Shown: positions 7,785 to 16,357, counted from the first letter of the stretch. The stretch is 64,000 bases of DNA from Bacillus_BD sp963787345 (GCA_963787345.1 CAWBCW010000026.1:248001-312000); one strand, 5' to 3'. Made by a program: numbers and translations. The notes: a model not told the origin generated them from the letters alone.

Positions 7785-8747
7785 ATGGAAAGAAGTTTAA
7801 CAATGGAATTAGTTCGTGTAACGGAAGGAGCTGCACAAGAATCTGCTCGTTGGTTAGGAAGAGGGAAAAAAGAGGAAGCGGATGATGCAGCAACAACTGC
7901 GATGCGAGAAGTTTTTGATACAGTACCTATGCAGGGAACTGTTGTAATCGGTGAAGGAGAAATGGACGAAGCACCTATGCTTTATATTGGTGAAAAGTTA
8001 GGTACAGGGGTTGGTCCCAAAGTTGATGTAGCTGTGGATCCAGTTGAAGGAACGGAGATCGTAGCATCAGGAGGCTTAGGTTCGCTGGCGGTTTTAGCCG
8101 TTGCAGATGAAGGAAACCTTCTGCATGCACCTGATATGTATATGGATAAGATTGCTGTTGGCCCTGAAGCTGTAGGACTTATTGACATCAATGCTCCTGT
8201 AATTGACAATTTAAAAGCTGTAGCTAAGGCGAAAAATAAACCAATTGAAGATGTAGTTGTAACGATCTTGAATCGCGAACGTCATGCAGATATCATTCGT
8301 CAAATTCGTGAAGCTGGTGCTCGAATTAAGTTGATTGAAGCAGGAGATGTAGCAGGAGCAATCAATACAGCGTTTGAGCATACCGGCGTAGATATGTTAC
8401 TCGGGGCTGGAGGTGCTCCAGAAGGTGTCTTAGCCGCGGTTGCTTTAAAGTGCCTAGGTGGAGAGCTTCAAGGAAAACTATTACCTCAAAATGATGAAGA
8501 ACGACGACGTTGTAAAGAAATGGGTGTAGATGTAAACCAAGTTCTTTATATGGACGACTTGGTTAAGGGTGATGACGCTATTTTTGCTGCTACAGGTATT
8601 ACAGATGGCGAACTTCTTAAAGGAGTTAAATTTATAACTGGGTTTGCAACAACACATTCAATTGTTATGCGTGCTAAGTCTGGTACAGTTCGTTTTATTG
8701 AAGGAACACATAGCTTGGCTAAGAAACCACATTTGGTTATTAAATAA
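7785..8747 (+). CDS. glpX: class II fructose-1,6-bisphosphatase
   Basis: Hydrolyses fructose-1,6-bisphosphate to fructose-6-phosphate in gluconeogenesis. It has 320 aa, typical of GlpX. The metal and substrate motifs GEGEMDEAPMLYIGE (about 46-60) and VDPVEGTEI (about 85-93) are present, with LLGAGGAPEGVLAA in the C-terminal half. GGAGAGG lies ahead of the ATG. It sits 90 bases after murAB without a clear terminator between them, so cotranscription is possible. Confidence 0.96.
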   Translation: MERSLTMELVRVTEGAAQESARWLGRGKKEEADDAATTAMREVFDTVPMQGTVVIGEGEMDEAPMLYIGEKLGTGVGPKVDVAVDPVEGTEIVASGGLGSLAVLAVADEGNLLHAPDMYMDKIAVGPEAVGLIDINAPVIDNLKAVAKAKNKPIEDVVVTILNRERHADIIRQIREAGARIKLIEAGDVAGAINTAFEHTGVDMLLGAGGAPEGVLAAVALKCLGGELQGKLLPQNDEERRRCKEMGVDVNQVLYMDDLVKGDDAIFAATGITDGELLKGVKFITGFATTHSIVMRAKSGTVRFIEGTHSLAKKPHLVIK

Positions 8748-8767
8748 AGCATCTTTTTTTGCTCTAA

Positions 8768-8805
8768 TACTCCAGCAGGCGAATAGTCTTGTTTGCTGGA
8801 GCTCT
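8768..8805 (+). terminator. hairpin downstream of glpX
   Basis: CTCCAGCA pairs with TGCTGGAG around a loop of about 15 bases, flanked by direct repeats GCTCTAAT. No T-run follows, so an intrinsic terminator is uncertain. Confidence 0.4.
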
Positions 8806-8874
8806 AATTAATGTACAAAATCAGTATGTCCTCTTGAGATAGAGAAATAATCTATTTTTTCCAATAGAAATATA

Positions 8875-8903
8875 TTGATTTATGTCCACTAGCGAGGTAA
8901 AAT
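8875..8903 (+). promoter_or_regulatory. sigma-A promoter of rho
   Basis: TTGATT (8875-8880), a 17-bp spacer and TAAAAT (8898-8903). It gives a leader of about 160 nt before rho. B. subtilis rho also has a long autoregulated leader; here no hairpin was convincing. Nothing else is seen in the glpX-rho gap. Confidence 0.6.
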
Positions 8904-9070
8904 AAATCATTCCTTCTTCTATATCATGAAAACTAAAAGTTTAGAGACATTCTTCAATTGTTTTCAGCTGCCTCAATATACATGTAATCTTCCGAAAACC
9001 TTTCATATATTGCCTAAGAATGTTCTACTTGTGAAAGGAATGATTGAAAATTCAAAAGAGTGGTGTAACT

Positions 9071-10336
9071 ATGGGATTAAATATATCAAGTTTAGAGAAT
9101 ATGAAGTTAAAAGAGCTTTATGAATTAGCCCGTGAATATAAAGTTTCTTATTACAGTAAATTAACAAAAAAGGAATTAATCTTTGCCATTTTAAAAGCAC
9201 GAGCTGAACAGGAAGGGTACTTTTTTATGGAAGGTGTCCTCGAAATTATCCAATCCGAAGGCTTCGGTTTTTTAAGACCAATTAATTATTCACCAAGTTC
9301 AGAGGACATCTATATTTCAGCGTCGCAAATTCGTCGCTTTGACTTGCGTAATGGGGATAAAGTTTCCGGAAAGGTCCGCCCTCCGAAAGAAAATGAACGT
9401 TACTTTGGACTGCTCCAAGTTGAAGCTGTTAACGGCGATGACCCTGAATCGTCTAAAGAACGAGTTCATTTCCCAGGCTTAACTCCATTATATCCAGACC
9501 GTCAAATGAAATTAGAAACAACAACGAATAAAATCTCAACAAGAATTATGGATATTTTAGCACCTGTTGGATTTGGTCAACGTGGCTTAATTGTTGCGCC
9601 GCCAAAAGCAGGAAAAACGATGCTTATTAAGGAAATTGCTAATAGTGTCACGATCAACCATCCTGAAGCGGAACTAATTGTACTGCTTATTGATGAGCGC
9701 CCAGAAGAGGTAACGGATATTGAACGTTCTGTTCAAGGTGATGTCGTAAGCTCTACATTTGACGAGGTGCCGGAGAACCATATTAAAGTCGCTGAATTAG
9801 TGTTGGAACGCGCGATGCGTCTAGTCGAGCATAAGCGTGATGTAGTAATCTTAATGGATAGTATTACAAGACTTGCCCGTGCTTACAACCTAGTCATACC
9901 GCCAAGTGGACGGACGTTATCAGGAGGGATTGACCCTGCCGCGTTTCATCGACCAAAGCGATTCTTCGGAGCCGCCCGTAATATTGAAGAAGGCGGAAGT
10001 TTAACGATACTGGCAACCGCTTTAGTCGACACAGGTTCACGTATGGATGATGTGATTTACGAGGAATTTAAAGGAACAGGAAACATGGAACTTCATCTAG
10101 ATCGTGCTTTGGCAGAGAGAAGAATTTTTCCTGCGATTGATATTCGCCGTTCTGGGACAAGGAAGGAAGAGTTGTTGATTCCGAAAGATCAATTGGATCT
10201 GCTTTGGGCCATCCGCAAATCAATGTCTGATTCACCGGACTTCTCAGAAAAGTTCCTTCGTAAGTTAAAACATACGAAATCAAATGAAGAATTTTTTGCA
10301 CACTTAAATGATGAAATCAAGTCGAAACGGTCATAA
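9071..10336 (+). CDS. rho: transcription termination factor Rho
   Basis: Hexameric RNA-dependent ATPase and helicase that ends transcription of untranslated RNA. It has 421 aa from MGLNISSLENMKLKEL. The Rho N-terminal domain (about 1-45), a cold-shock RNA-binding domain with EGFGFLRPINYSPSSEDIYIS (about 60-85) and a RecA-type ATPase with P-loop APPKAGKT (about 176-183) and the ILMDSITRLARAYN Walker B region follow in order. The TTG at 9044 is in frame behind AAAGG and would add 9 residues; the ATG at 9071 matches B. subtilis best. The order rho-rpmE is conserved. Confidence 0.97.
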   Translation: MGLNISSLENMKLKELYELAREYKVSYYSKLTKKELIFAILKARAEQEGYFFMEGVLEIIQSEGFGFLRPINYSPSSEDIYISASQIRRFDLRNGDKVSGKVRPPKENERYFGLLQVEAVNGDDPESSKERVHFPGLTPLYPDRQMKLETTTNKISTRIMDILAPVGFGQRGLIVAPPKAGKTMLIKEIANSVTINHPEAELIVLLIDERPEEVTDIERSVQGDVVSSTFDEVPENHIKVAELVLERAMRLVEHKRDVVILMDSITRLARAYNLVIPPSGRTLSGGIDPAAFHRPKRFFGAARNIEEGGSLTILATALVDTGSRMDDVIYEEFKGTGNMELHLDRALAERRIFPAIDIRRSGTRKEELLIPKDQLDLLWAIRKSMSDSPDFSEKFLRKLKHTKSNEEFFAHLNDEIKSKRS

Positions 10337-10368
10337 CCCTATTTTGGAAAAAAAGTAAAAAAGCAACG

Positions 10369-10397
10369 TTGCAATTCAAAATAGACCTTGCTATAAT
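10369..10397 (+). promoter_or_regulatory. sigma-A promoter of rpmE
   Basis: TTGCAA (10369-10374), a 17-bp spacer and a perfect TATAAT (10392-10397). Confidence 0.8.
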
Positions 10398-10403
10398 ATG
10401 AAG

Positions 10404-10487
10404 AGTATTTTTGGTACTATAGCGCTAATTGTGCGCTGCGATATAACTCTGTTTCGAAAGACTCAGGGCGGAAGGAGATGAAAAGGA
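10404..10487 (+). promoter_or_regulatory. rpmE leader with hairpin, possible L31 autoregulatory leader
   Basis: The 5' UTR carries AGCGC-TAATTGT-GCGCT (about 10421-10437), and a weaker GTTTCGAAAGAC fold lies before the GGAAGGAG ribosome binding site. Ribosomal protein leaders for L31 are described in Firmicutes. Whether this sequence fits that motif needs a covariance-model comparison. Confidence 0.3.
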
Positions 10488-10688
10488 ATGAAAGCAGGAA
10501 TTCATCCAAATTATAAAAAGGCAGCAGTGAAATGTGCTTGTGGTAACGAGTTTGAAACAGGTTCAGTAAAAGAATCTATCCGTGTTGAAACTTGTTCTGA
10601 ATGCCATCCATTCTACACAGGACGTCAAAAGTTCGCTGAAGCTGGCGGTCGTGTTGATCGATTCAATAAAAAATACGGTCTTAAATAA
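10488..10688 (+). CDS. rpmE: 50S ribosomal protein L31, zinc-binding form
   Basis: A 66-aa protein of the large ribosomal subunit, near-identical to B. subtilis RpmE. The zinc-binding cysteines are present (CACG at 16-18 and CSEC at 36-39), so this is the zinc-containing paralogue, which in Bacillus is replaced by a zinc-free form under zinc starvation. It has its own promoter and terminator. In B. subtilis tdk follows; here prfA is next. Confidence 0.98.
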   Translation: MKAGIHPNYKKAAVKCACGNEFETGSVKESIRVETCSECHPFYTGRQKFAEAGGRVDRFNKKYGLK

Positions 10689-10702
10689 AAAGTGGAAGCA
10701 AC

Positions 10703-10736
10703 AAACAGGCAGGTTTTTAACTATGCCTGTTTTTTA
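10703..10736 (+). terminator. terminator of rpmE
   Basis: AACAGGCA pairs with TGCCTGTT, followed by TTTTTT. Confidence 0.85.
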
Positions 10737-10864
10737 ATGTTTTCTTTGTTAGCTCAAATAAACTTTCTGTAAATCGTTTTTGACCTGAAATATTGCCCAT
10801 ACTATAATTAGACTACGATAGAGTGGGATGGGAATTCCTACAATGAAAAAATGAGGTGAATGGC

Positions 10865-11935
10865 ATGTTTGATCGACTCCAAGCTGTGGAAGATCGTTAT
10901 GATAGACTCAATGAGCTCTTAAGCGATCCTGAAGTCATTAATGATACAAAAAAATTACGTGAATACTCAAAGGAACAATCCGATATTCAAGAGACGGTTG
11001 CGGTTTATCGTGAATATAAAGAAGTACGTGACCAATTAAAAGATGCAAAAGAAATGCTCGACGATAAGCTTGAAGCAGAAATGAGAGAAATGGTAAAAGA
11101 AGAGGTTAACGAACTGGAAGATAAAATCGAAGACCTTGAGGAACGCCTTAAAATTTTGTTAATCCCGAAAGACCCGAATGATGATAAAAACGTCATTATG
11201 GAAATTCGTGGTGCTGCCGGTGGAGATGAAGCTGCCCTTTTTGCAGGGGATTTATTCCGGATGTACAGCAAATACGCAGAAGCGCAACATTGGAAAATTG
11301 ATGTGATTGAAACCCATTCAACAGGGGTTGGCGGGTATAAAGAGATTATCTTTATGATAAACGGCCAAGGGGCTTATTCTAAGCTTAAGTTCGAAAATGG
11401 AGCCCACCGTGTACAGCGTGTTCCTGAAACGGAATCAGGCGGCCGGATTCATACATCAACAGCAACCGTAGCTGTTCTTCCAGAAACAGAGGAAGTCGAA
11501 ATCGATATCCATGAAAAGGATATTCGCGTCGATACGTTTGCATCAAGCGGGCCGGGGGGACAAAGTGTTAATACAACGATGTCAGCGGTTCGTTTAACCC
11601 ATTTGCCAACAGGTATTGTTGTCTCCTGCCAAGATGAAAAATCGCAAATTAAAAATAAAGAAAAAGGGATGAAAGTTCTTCGGGCGCGGATTTATGATAA
11701 GTTCCAACAGGAAGCACGAGCGGAGTATGACCAACAAAGGAAGTCGGCGGTTGGGACAGGCGATCGTTCTGAGCGGATCCGTACATATAATTTCCCGCAA
11801 AATCGTGTAACAGATCACCGGATTGGACTTACCATCCAAAAGTTGGATCAAATTCTTGAAGGCAAACTTGATGATTTCATCAATGCTCTATTCATGGAGG
11901 AACAGTCCAGCAAATTAGAAAGTGCTGAGGATTAA
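10865..11935 (+). CDS. prfA: peptide chain release factor 1
   Basis: Recognises UAA and UAG in the ribosomal A site and triggers peptide release. It has 356 aa from ATG 10865 (MFDRLQAVEDRYDRL), with GAGGTG six bases upstream; a GTG at 10856 is in frame but would lie inside that ribosome binding site. The catalytic GGQ motif is in SSGPGGQSVNTT, and the codon-recognition loop region is near HRVQRVPETESGGRIHTS. The N-terminal part is a charged coiled coil (about 1-100). prmC, encoding the enzyme that methylates its GGQ glutamine, follows two bases after the stop. Confidence 0.98.
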   Translation: MFDRLQAVEDRYDRLNELLSDPEVINDTKKLREYSKEQSDIQETVAVYREYKEVRDQLKDAKEMLDDKLEAEMREMVKEEVNELEDKIEDLEERLKILLIPKDPNDDKNVIMEIRGAAGGDEAALFAGDLFRMYSKYAEAQHWKIDVIETHSTGVGGYKEIIFMINGQGAYSKLKFENGAHRVQRVPETESGGRIHTSTATVAVLPETEEVEIDIHEKDIRVDTFASSGPGGQSVNTTMSAVRLTHLPTGIVVSCQDEKSQIKNKEKGMKVLRARIYDKFQQEARAEYDQQRKSAVGTGDRSERIRTYNFPQNRVTDHRIGLTIQKLDQILEGKLDDFINALFMEEQSSKLESAED

Positions 11936-11937
11936 TC

Positions 11938-12795
11938 ATGGGTAAAGTTTACGAAGCTCTAGGTTGGGCTTCTTCTTTTTTACGTGAAAAGGATCGGGAT
12001 GAGAATGCAGGTGAATTGTTGCTCCGTTTTTACACAGAACTGGACCGCTCAAAGCTTTTAGCTAACTTGCGGGAGGAACTTCATCCAGATGTTGAGAAGG
12101 TCTTCAAGGAGGCGGTGATCCTCCACGGTGAAGGAACGCCAATTCAATATATTGTCGGCTTTGAGGAGTTCTACGGCCGGATCTTTGCCGTGAATGAACA
12201 TGTCTTAATTCCTCGACCGGAAACAGAGGAGCTAGTTCTAGGAGCTCTCCAGCGTATGAAGCATTTTTTTGATGGGAATGAGAAGCTTCATGTAGTCGAT
12301 ATTGGCACAGGCAGTGGTGCAATTGCGATTACATTAAAGTTAGAGAGGCCAACCTTACATATGACTGCTTCTGATATCTCCGAAGATGCTTTGTGTGTAG
12401 CAGCCAAAAATGCTGAAAGTCTGCATGCTGAGATTGATTTTGTTAAAGGTGATGTATTACAGCCTTTTATTGATAAGGGGAGTACATTTGATGTCGTCAT
12501 TTCGAATCCACCTTATATTCCACTTGGAGACAAAGAGGATATGTCAATTGTTGTAAAGGATCATGAGCCTCATCGTGCTTTATTTGCCGGAAAAGATGGA
12601 TTGGATATCTACCGAAAATTTGCGGAACAGCTGCCACTTATTTTAAAAGAAAAAGCTTTAGTCGGCTTTGAAGTTGGGGCTGGACAAAGTCAAGCGGTTT
12701 CAGAGTTGATGCAAGAAGTGTTTCCGCTAGCGAAGGTTGAGACGGTTTATGATATTAACGGAAAAGACCGAATGGTGTTTGTAGAGAGGAGCTAG
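11938..12795 (+). CDS. prmC: release factor glutamine N5-methyltransferase PrmC (HemK)
   Basis: SAM-dependent methylation of the GGQ glutamine of release factors. It has 285 aa. An N-terminal helical release-factor-binding domain (1-85) precedes a Rossmann methyltransferase with DIGTGSGAIA (121-130) and the catalytic NPPY motif Asn190-Tyr193. It is two bases from the prfA stop and surely translationally coupled to it. The stop codon lies in the loop of its own terminator. Confidence 0.97.
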   Translation: MGKVYEALGWASSFLREKDRDENAGELLLRFYTELDRSKLLANLREELHPDVEKVFKEAVILHGEGTPIQYIVGFEEFYGRIFAVNEHVLIPRPETEELVLGALQRMKHFFDGNEKLHVVDIGTGSGAIAITLKLERPTLHMTASDISEDALCVAAKNAESLHAEIDFVKGDVLQPFIDKGSTFDVVISNPPYIPLGDKEDMSIVVKDHEPHRALFAGKDGLDIYRKFAEQLPLILKEKALVGFEVGAGQSQAVSELMQEVFPLAKVETVYDINGKDRMVFVERS

Positions 12796-12808
12796 TCTCC
12801 TCTTTTTA
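12785..12808 (+). terminator. terminator of prfA-prmC overlapping the stop codon
   Basis: AGAGGAG-CTAGT-CTCCTCT followed by TTTT. The prmC TAG is in the loop. Confidence 0.75.
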
Positions 12809-12930
12809 TAGGGGAGTAATGTTGAATTGCAAGTAACCCCCTGAAAAAGTATGAGTAAACTGATATAAATGATAAACGGCCTTTTTGAAAGTGATAGATT
12901 CATAATTTCCTGCAAAATTTATTTTTACTA

Positions 12931-12960
12931 GTTTAAAAAGTTAGCCTCCTGTCCACAATG
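12931..12960 (+). promoter_or_regulatory. probable sigma-F promoter of spoIIR
   Basis: GTTTA (12931-12935) fits the -35 consensus GYWTA. After exactly 15 bases, GTCCACAATG (12951-12960) fits the -10 consensus GGNRANAHTR at 8 of 10 positions. spoIIR is forespore-expressed under sigma-F in B. subtilis. The putative spoIIQ promoter at 51173 has the same layout. Confidence 0.55.
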
Positions 12961-12976
12961 TGTTAGTGAAGGGACG

Positions 12977-13684
12977 GTGCTGACAATTATGAAAAGAAAA
13001 AATATTGCCATTATCTATTTATTAATTTTATCAATTGGAACGATTTTAAGTTTATATATACCAAAAAATGAAGTAACTGCTAATGAGGCAGTCGTTATCC
13101 CAAATGATGCGATTCGCCTTCGAATTTTAGCCAACAGCGATAGCGCAGAGGATCAACGAGTAAAGCATCTAGTTAGAGATAAAGTAAATGCGGAGATCAC
13201 AAGCTGGGTTTCCCAATTAACATCAAAAGAGGAAGCAAAAAACGTGATCCAAGAAGGACTTCCGGAACTGCAGAAAATTGCTCTAAATGTTCTAGAACAA
13301 GAAAATATCAGCCAGTCGGTAAAAGTAGAATTTGGAAAAGTAGAGTTCCCAACAAAATTATATGGTGAATTTTTGTATCCTGCTGGTGAATATGAAGCTA
13401 TTCTTATTTCCCTTGGCGAAGGAAAGGGAGCAAACTGGTGGTGTGTCTTATTCCCGCCGCTATGCTTTCTTGACTTTTCTAACGGGGTAGCTGTCAGTAA
13501 AGGGTTTGATGAGGAAGAGGAAAGACAAAAAGAAGAAGAGCAGCGAAAAACGTTGAAAGTTGTTAAACATAAAATGGACCAAAAGCTAGGCGCAACTGAA
13601 CCTCCTGTATATACAAGCGAAGACGAAGAGCCAGTTAAAGTGAAATTTTTTATTAAGGAAATTTGGGATAAAATATTTGGTTGA
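12977..13684 (+). CDS. spoIIR: stage II sporulation protein R
   Basis: A forespore-secreted signalling protein that triggers SpoIIGA to process pro-sigma-E in the mother cell. It has 235 aa from GTG 12977, or 231 from ATG 12989; GAAGGGAC precedes both. A signal-anchor helix (about residues 9-27, IAIIYLLILSIGTILSLYI) is followed by the family core IPNDAIRLRILANSDSAEDQRVKHLVRDKV and GKGANWWCVLFPPLCFLD. The C-terminal charged segment (EEEERQKEEEQRK) is typical. The terminator immediately downstream is the target of a group II intron. Confidence 0.95.
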   Translation: MLTIMKRKNIAIIYLLILSIGTILSLYIPKNEVTANEAVVIPNDAIRLRILANSDSAEDQRVKHLVRDKVNAEITSWVSQLTSKEEAKNVIQEGLPELQKIALNVLEQENISQSVKVEFGKVEFPTKLYGEFLYPAGEYEAILISLGEGKGANWWCVLFPPLCFLDFSNGVAVSKGFDEEEERQKEEEQRKTLKVVKHKMDQKLGATEPPVYTSEDEEPVKVKFFIKEIWDKIFG

Positions 13685-13690
13685 TCTAAC

Positions 13691-13718
13691 AGAGCCTTGA
13701 TAAAAGGCTTCTTTTTTA
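13691..13718 (+). terminator. spoIIR terminator, insertion target of the intron
   Basis: AGCCTT (13693-13698) pairs with AAGGCT (13704-13709), followed by CTTTTTT. The intron begins one to two bases after the T-run. Confidence 0.8.
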
Positions 13719-14217
13719 TGTGTGCCAGGCATGGCAACTATCTAGGTGGTGAAAGTCCACTGTGGGGGTACACATCGACCAACCACTAAGGAAGCGCAAG
13801 GTACTGATCATGAGATAAGGGCTGAAGGAAGCGTGGAATAAAATCTTGGCTCGACGAACAGAAATCTGATATTAAGGCTCTATAAAGGGATAAGGCTCCA
13901 TAACAAGTCAAAGTCCAAAAGATGTGCGTAACTTTGTAGGGTAAATCAGGCGAGTAAAAGAGGAAAGATAGTTGTCTTACCCTGGGAGGTCTTGCGGATG
14001 TACGAAAGTACAGTCGAAAAAGGTTAATCGCAAGAAGTCAGCAAAAGCCATAGTAATGAGATAATCATGAAGGGCTGAACAATTTATAGTGTTTCAACGC
14101 CACGAATGCGTAAGTGACCTACTCCGAATGTGTTAATGGTGAAAGTATGAGCGTATCTCAAAGGCTAACCAAAAAAGGAGTTATCACTTACTACGTGAAA
14201 GGATAGGAGAAACGAGT

Positions 14218-15492
14218 GTGGAACTTTTAGAACAAATTCTAAATAAACAAAATATGAATGAAGCCTACTTACGTGTCTATAAAAATAAAGGTGCTAGTGG
14301 AGTCGATGGAATAACGGTCGATGAACTGAAGCGATATCTGAAAGAGAACAAGGATGAACTGCGCCAGCGCATCAGAACAAGAAAATACCAACCACAAGCT
14401 GCCTTACGAGTGGAGATCCCAAAAGAAAATGGAAAGATGCGCAAATTGGGAATACCAACAGTAGTGGATAGAGTCGTTCAACAAGCCATTCATCAAGTGC
14501 TTAGTCCAATATTTGAAAGGCAGTTTAGCGAATTCAGCTACGGCTTTAGACCGAAAAGAAGTTGTGAGATGGCAATTATTAAAAGCTTGGAATTTCTGAA
14601 TGATGGATACGATTGGGTTGTGGATATTGACCTTGAAAGATTTTTCGATACAGTCCACCACGATAAACTCATGCGAATCATTTCTAATACAATAGATGAC
14701 GGAGATGTCATTTCTCTAATAAGAAAATATCTTGTCAGTGGAGTTATGGTGAATGGGAAATATGAAGAAACACCAGTTGGGACTCCGCAAGGAGGCAACC
14801 TCAGTCCATTATTGAGCAATATCATGTTGAGTGAACTCGATAAGGAACTAGAAAGTAGAGGACTCCAATTTGTGAGATACGCGGATGACGCCTTAATCTT
14901 CGTGAGGAGTGAGAAAGCAGCGAATAGAGTTATGGAATCAATCGTGAGATTTATAGAGAAGAAATTAGGGTTGATAGTCAACGTAGAAAAGAGTAAGATC
15001 TCTCGTCCAAAAGACCTGAGATTCTTAGGATTTGGATATTATTACGATTCTAAGAATAAGAAATATCAAGTAAAGCCCCATTTTACGTCCATACAAAAAT
15101 TTCAAAGGAAGCTTCGAAAGTTAACTAAGCGAAATTGGAGTATTCCACTGGATTACCGAATTTTAAAACTAAAACAAGTCATAAGTGGGTGGGTTAATTA
15201 CTTTAGAATGTCGAATATGAAAACAGCGATGAGTATGATAGATAAGAAGCTTCGCTCCAGAATTAGAGTTATCATCTGGAAGCAATGGAAGGTACCGAAG
15301 AAACAAATCAAATCGCTTGTTCAATTAGGTATTCCAGAGGAAGAGGCGAAAGGATTAACTTTCTGTCGAAAAGGTTACCGTTACGTTGGACTATCGAAAG
15401 TTGTGCAAAGAGCAATCTCAAACAAAAAACTAAAGCAAAGGGGGCTCCCCTCTGCTTTAGAACATTATCTAAAAGTACAAACTGTAATGTAA
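14218..15492 (+). CDS. ltrA: group II intron reverse transcriptase/maturase
   Basis: A 424-aa intron-encoded protein that binds and helps splice its intron and copies it into DNA. Reverse transcriptase blocks 1-7 are present: GASGVDGIT (about 25-33), IPKENGKMRKLGIPTVVDRVVQQA, FSYGFRPKRSC, the first aspartates in VVDIDLERFFDTV (about 134-146), GTPQGGNLSPLLSN (188-201) and the catalytic YADD (221-224). The maturase X domain follows (about 285-370, ISGWVNYFRM). There is no HNH endonuclease domain, which suits class C. The start is GTG 14218 behind AGGAG. No stop or frameshift interrupts it, so it is probably active. Confidence 0.95.
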   Translation: MELLEQILNKQNMNEAYLRVYKNKGASGVDGITVDELKRYLKENKDELRQRIRTRKYQPQAALRVEIPKENGKMRKLGIPTVVDRVVQQAIHQVLSPIFERQFSEFSYGFRPKRSCEMAIIKSLEFLNDGYDWVVDIDLERFFDTVHHDKLMRIISNTIDDGDVISLIRKYLVSGVMVNGKYEETPVGTPQGGNLSPLLSNIMLSELDKELESRGLQFVRYADDALIFVRSEKAANRVMESIVRFIEKKLGLIVNVEKSKISRPKDLRFLGFGYYYDSKNKKYQVKPHFTSIQKFQRKLRKLTKRNWSIPLDYRILKLKQVISGWVNYFRMSNMKTAMSMIDKKLRSRIRVIIWKQWKVPKKQIKSLVQLGIPEEEAKGLTFCRKGYRYVGLSKVVQRAISNKKLKQRGLPSALEHYLKVQTVM

Positions 15493-15497
15493 ATTGA

Positions 15498-15571
15498 ACC
15501 GCCGTATACGGAACCGTATGTACGGTGGTGTGAGAGGGGAGAAATAATTAAATTATTTCCCTCTACTCGAT
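15498..15571 (+). ncRNA. intron domains V and VI
   Basis: Domain V: lower stem 15498-15506 with 15521-15529, containing triad C15500-G15501-C15502 with the central G-U wobble (G15501/U15526); two-base bulge U15519-G15520; upper stem 15507-15510 with 15515-15518; tetraloop GAAC at 15511-15514 instead of a standard GNRA. Domain VI: an AT-rich hairpin (about 15532-15569) with the branch-point candidate A15565. Confidence 0.8.
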
Positions 15572-15683
15572 TATACAGTTGCCTTCAAGTGCCTAATAAG
15601 TAAATTGCTTTTTCGTAAAATGATTCTATTTTCTCTATTGAAACATATTAATAGATTACTATGTAAAATAGGGGGAAAGATGG

Positions 15684-16133
15684 ATGGCTTCAATTATACG
15701 TATAGCAATGTCAGGAGATTTGGACAAGTTAACAGCTCTCTTAGAAAAGGCAAATCTGAATACAAATGGAATTGGAGAAATGCTAGATTCTTTCCTGATG
15801 ATGGAGGATGAAGGCGGAGGTGTGAAGGCAACTTTAGGGATGGAACGCTTTGGAAGCAGTGGGTTATTGCGCTCATTGGTGATGAGAGCTGACACTTCGG
15901 AAAATGATTTGTTAAGATTATTTGAAGAAATGTTTTTTATAGCAAAAGGTCAAGGAGTAAAGGATTTATATTTGGCAACAAATAAGCTGGGTGCGATGAA
16001 GTTTGTTGGAGTATTAGGGTTCCAAACTGTGGATAAGGACCAGTTGCCAATGGTGTTTACCAGTTCAGAACATGTTAAACATATTCTGACTGTGGATAAC
16101 TCTGTTTTCTTAAAAAGAACGCTATCTCTTTAA
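15684..16133 (+). CDS. ywlB: GNAT-like protein YwlB
   Basis: A 149-aa protein matching the position and sequence style of B. subtilis YwlB, an acetyltransferase-fold protein of unknown substrate. MIRIAMSGD-like N-terminal strand, VKATLGMERFGSSGLLRSLVM and the C-terminal LATNKLGAMKFVGVLGFQTVDKDQLP fit a GNAT fold, in which the last segment normally lines the acceptor pocket. The ATG at 15684 follows GGGGGAAAG. The 3' end of the gene contains two perfect DnaA boxes (16028 and 16091). Confidence 0.8.
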   Translation: MASIIRIAMSGDLDKLTALLEKANLNTNGIGEMLDSFLMMEDEGGGVKATLGMERFGSSGLLRSLVMRADTSENDLLRLFEEMFFIAKGQGVKDLYLATNKLGAMKFVGVLGFQTVDKDQLPMVFTSSEHVKHILTVDNSVFLKRTLSL

Positions 16134-16357
16134 TTGGAGAGCTTAATAAGGGAATTGTGGATATAACTGTTAATATCCACATATTTATCCACAAAGTTAG
16201 TCATCTTACCCACAATTTGTGGATAACACTTGTGTTATAGAGGTTGTTCTTTTATACTTTCAGAGGAAAAACAGCATTATGATCATTAATTTTAAGTGTG
16301 TTGAAGGTGGAACAAAATGAGGACAAATTATTGGATTGTGGACAAAAATGTGGATAA
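16028..16357. promoter_or_regulatory. DnaA-box cluster at ywlB-ywlC
   Basis: Five perfect 9-mers (TTATCCACA or its complement TGTGGATAA) lie at 16028-16036, 16091-16099, 16185-16193, 16218-16226 and 16349-16357. One-mismatch boxes lie at 16156-16164, 16173-16181, 16206-16214 and 16337-16345; two more (TGTGGAAAA) are at 16475 and 16562. The pair at 16156/16173 is an inverted repeat with an 8-base spacer, and the pair at 16206/16218 is another. B. subtilis has non-oriC DnaA-box clusters, and I recall ywlC as one of them; such sites titrate DnaA or regulate the adjacent genes. Confidence 0.88.

Larger units (their letters stand above)
13720..15571 (+). mobile_element. complete group IIC intron
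   Basis: A ribozyme retroelement of about 1.85 kb. The 5' end GTGTG at 13720 matches the group II 5' consensus GUGYG, and the following segment with AGGTGGTGAAAGTCCAC is typical of domain I. The maturase/reverse transcriptase lies in domain IV. Domain V (15498-15529) has a CGC catalytic triad, the mark of class C, and domain VI has an unpaired A at 15565 with the 3' end AT at 15570-15571. It is inserted in sense orientation directly after an intrinsic terminator, the known class C preference. The boundaries are inferred from motifs, so each may be off by one or two bases. Confidence 0.9.

Noticed and set aside
8926..9123. 65-aa open frame overlapping the rho start
   Set aside because: It overlaps the conserved N-terminus of rho in another frame, and has no family features; its internal ATG at 9041 only competes with the rho ribosome binding site.
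13720..15571. Retron or diversity-generating retroelement
   Set aside because: The reverse transcriptase has a maturase X domain and is flanked by group II ribozyme ends (GUGUG, domain V and VI); no msr/msd or template/variable repeats are seen.
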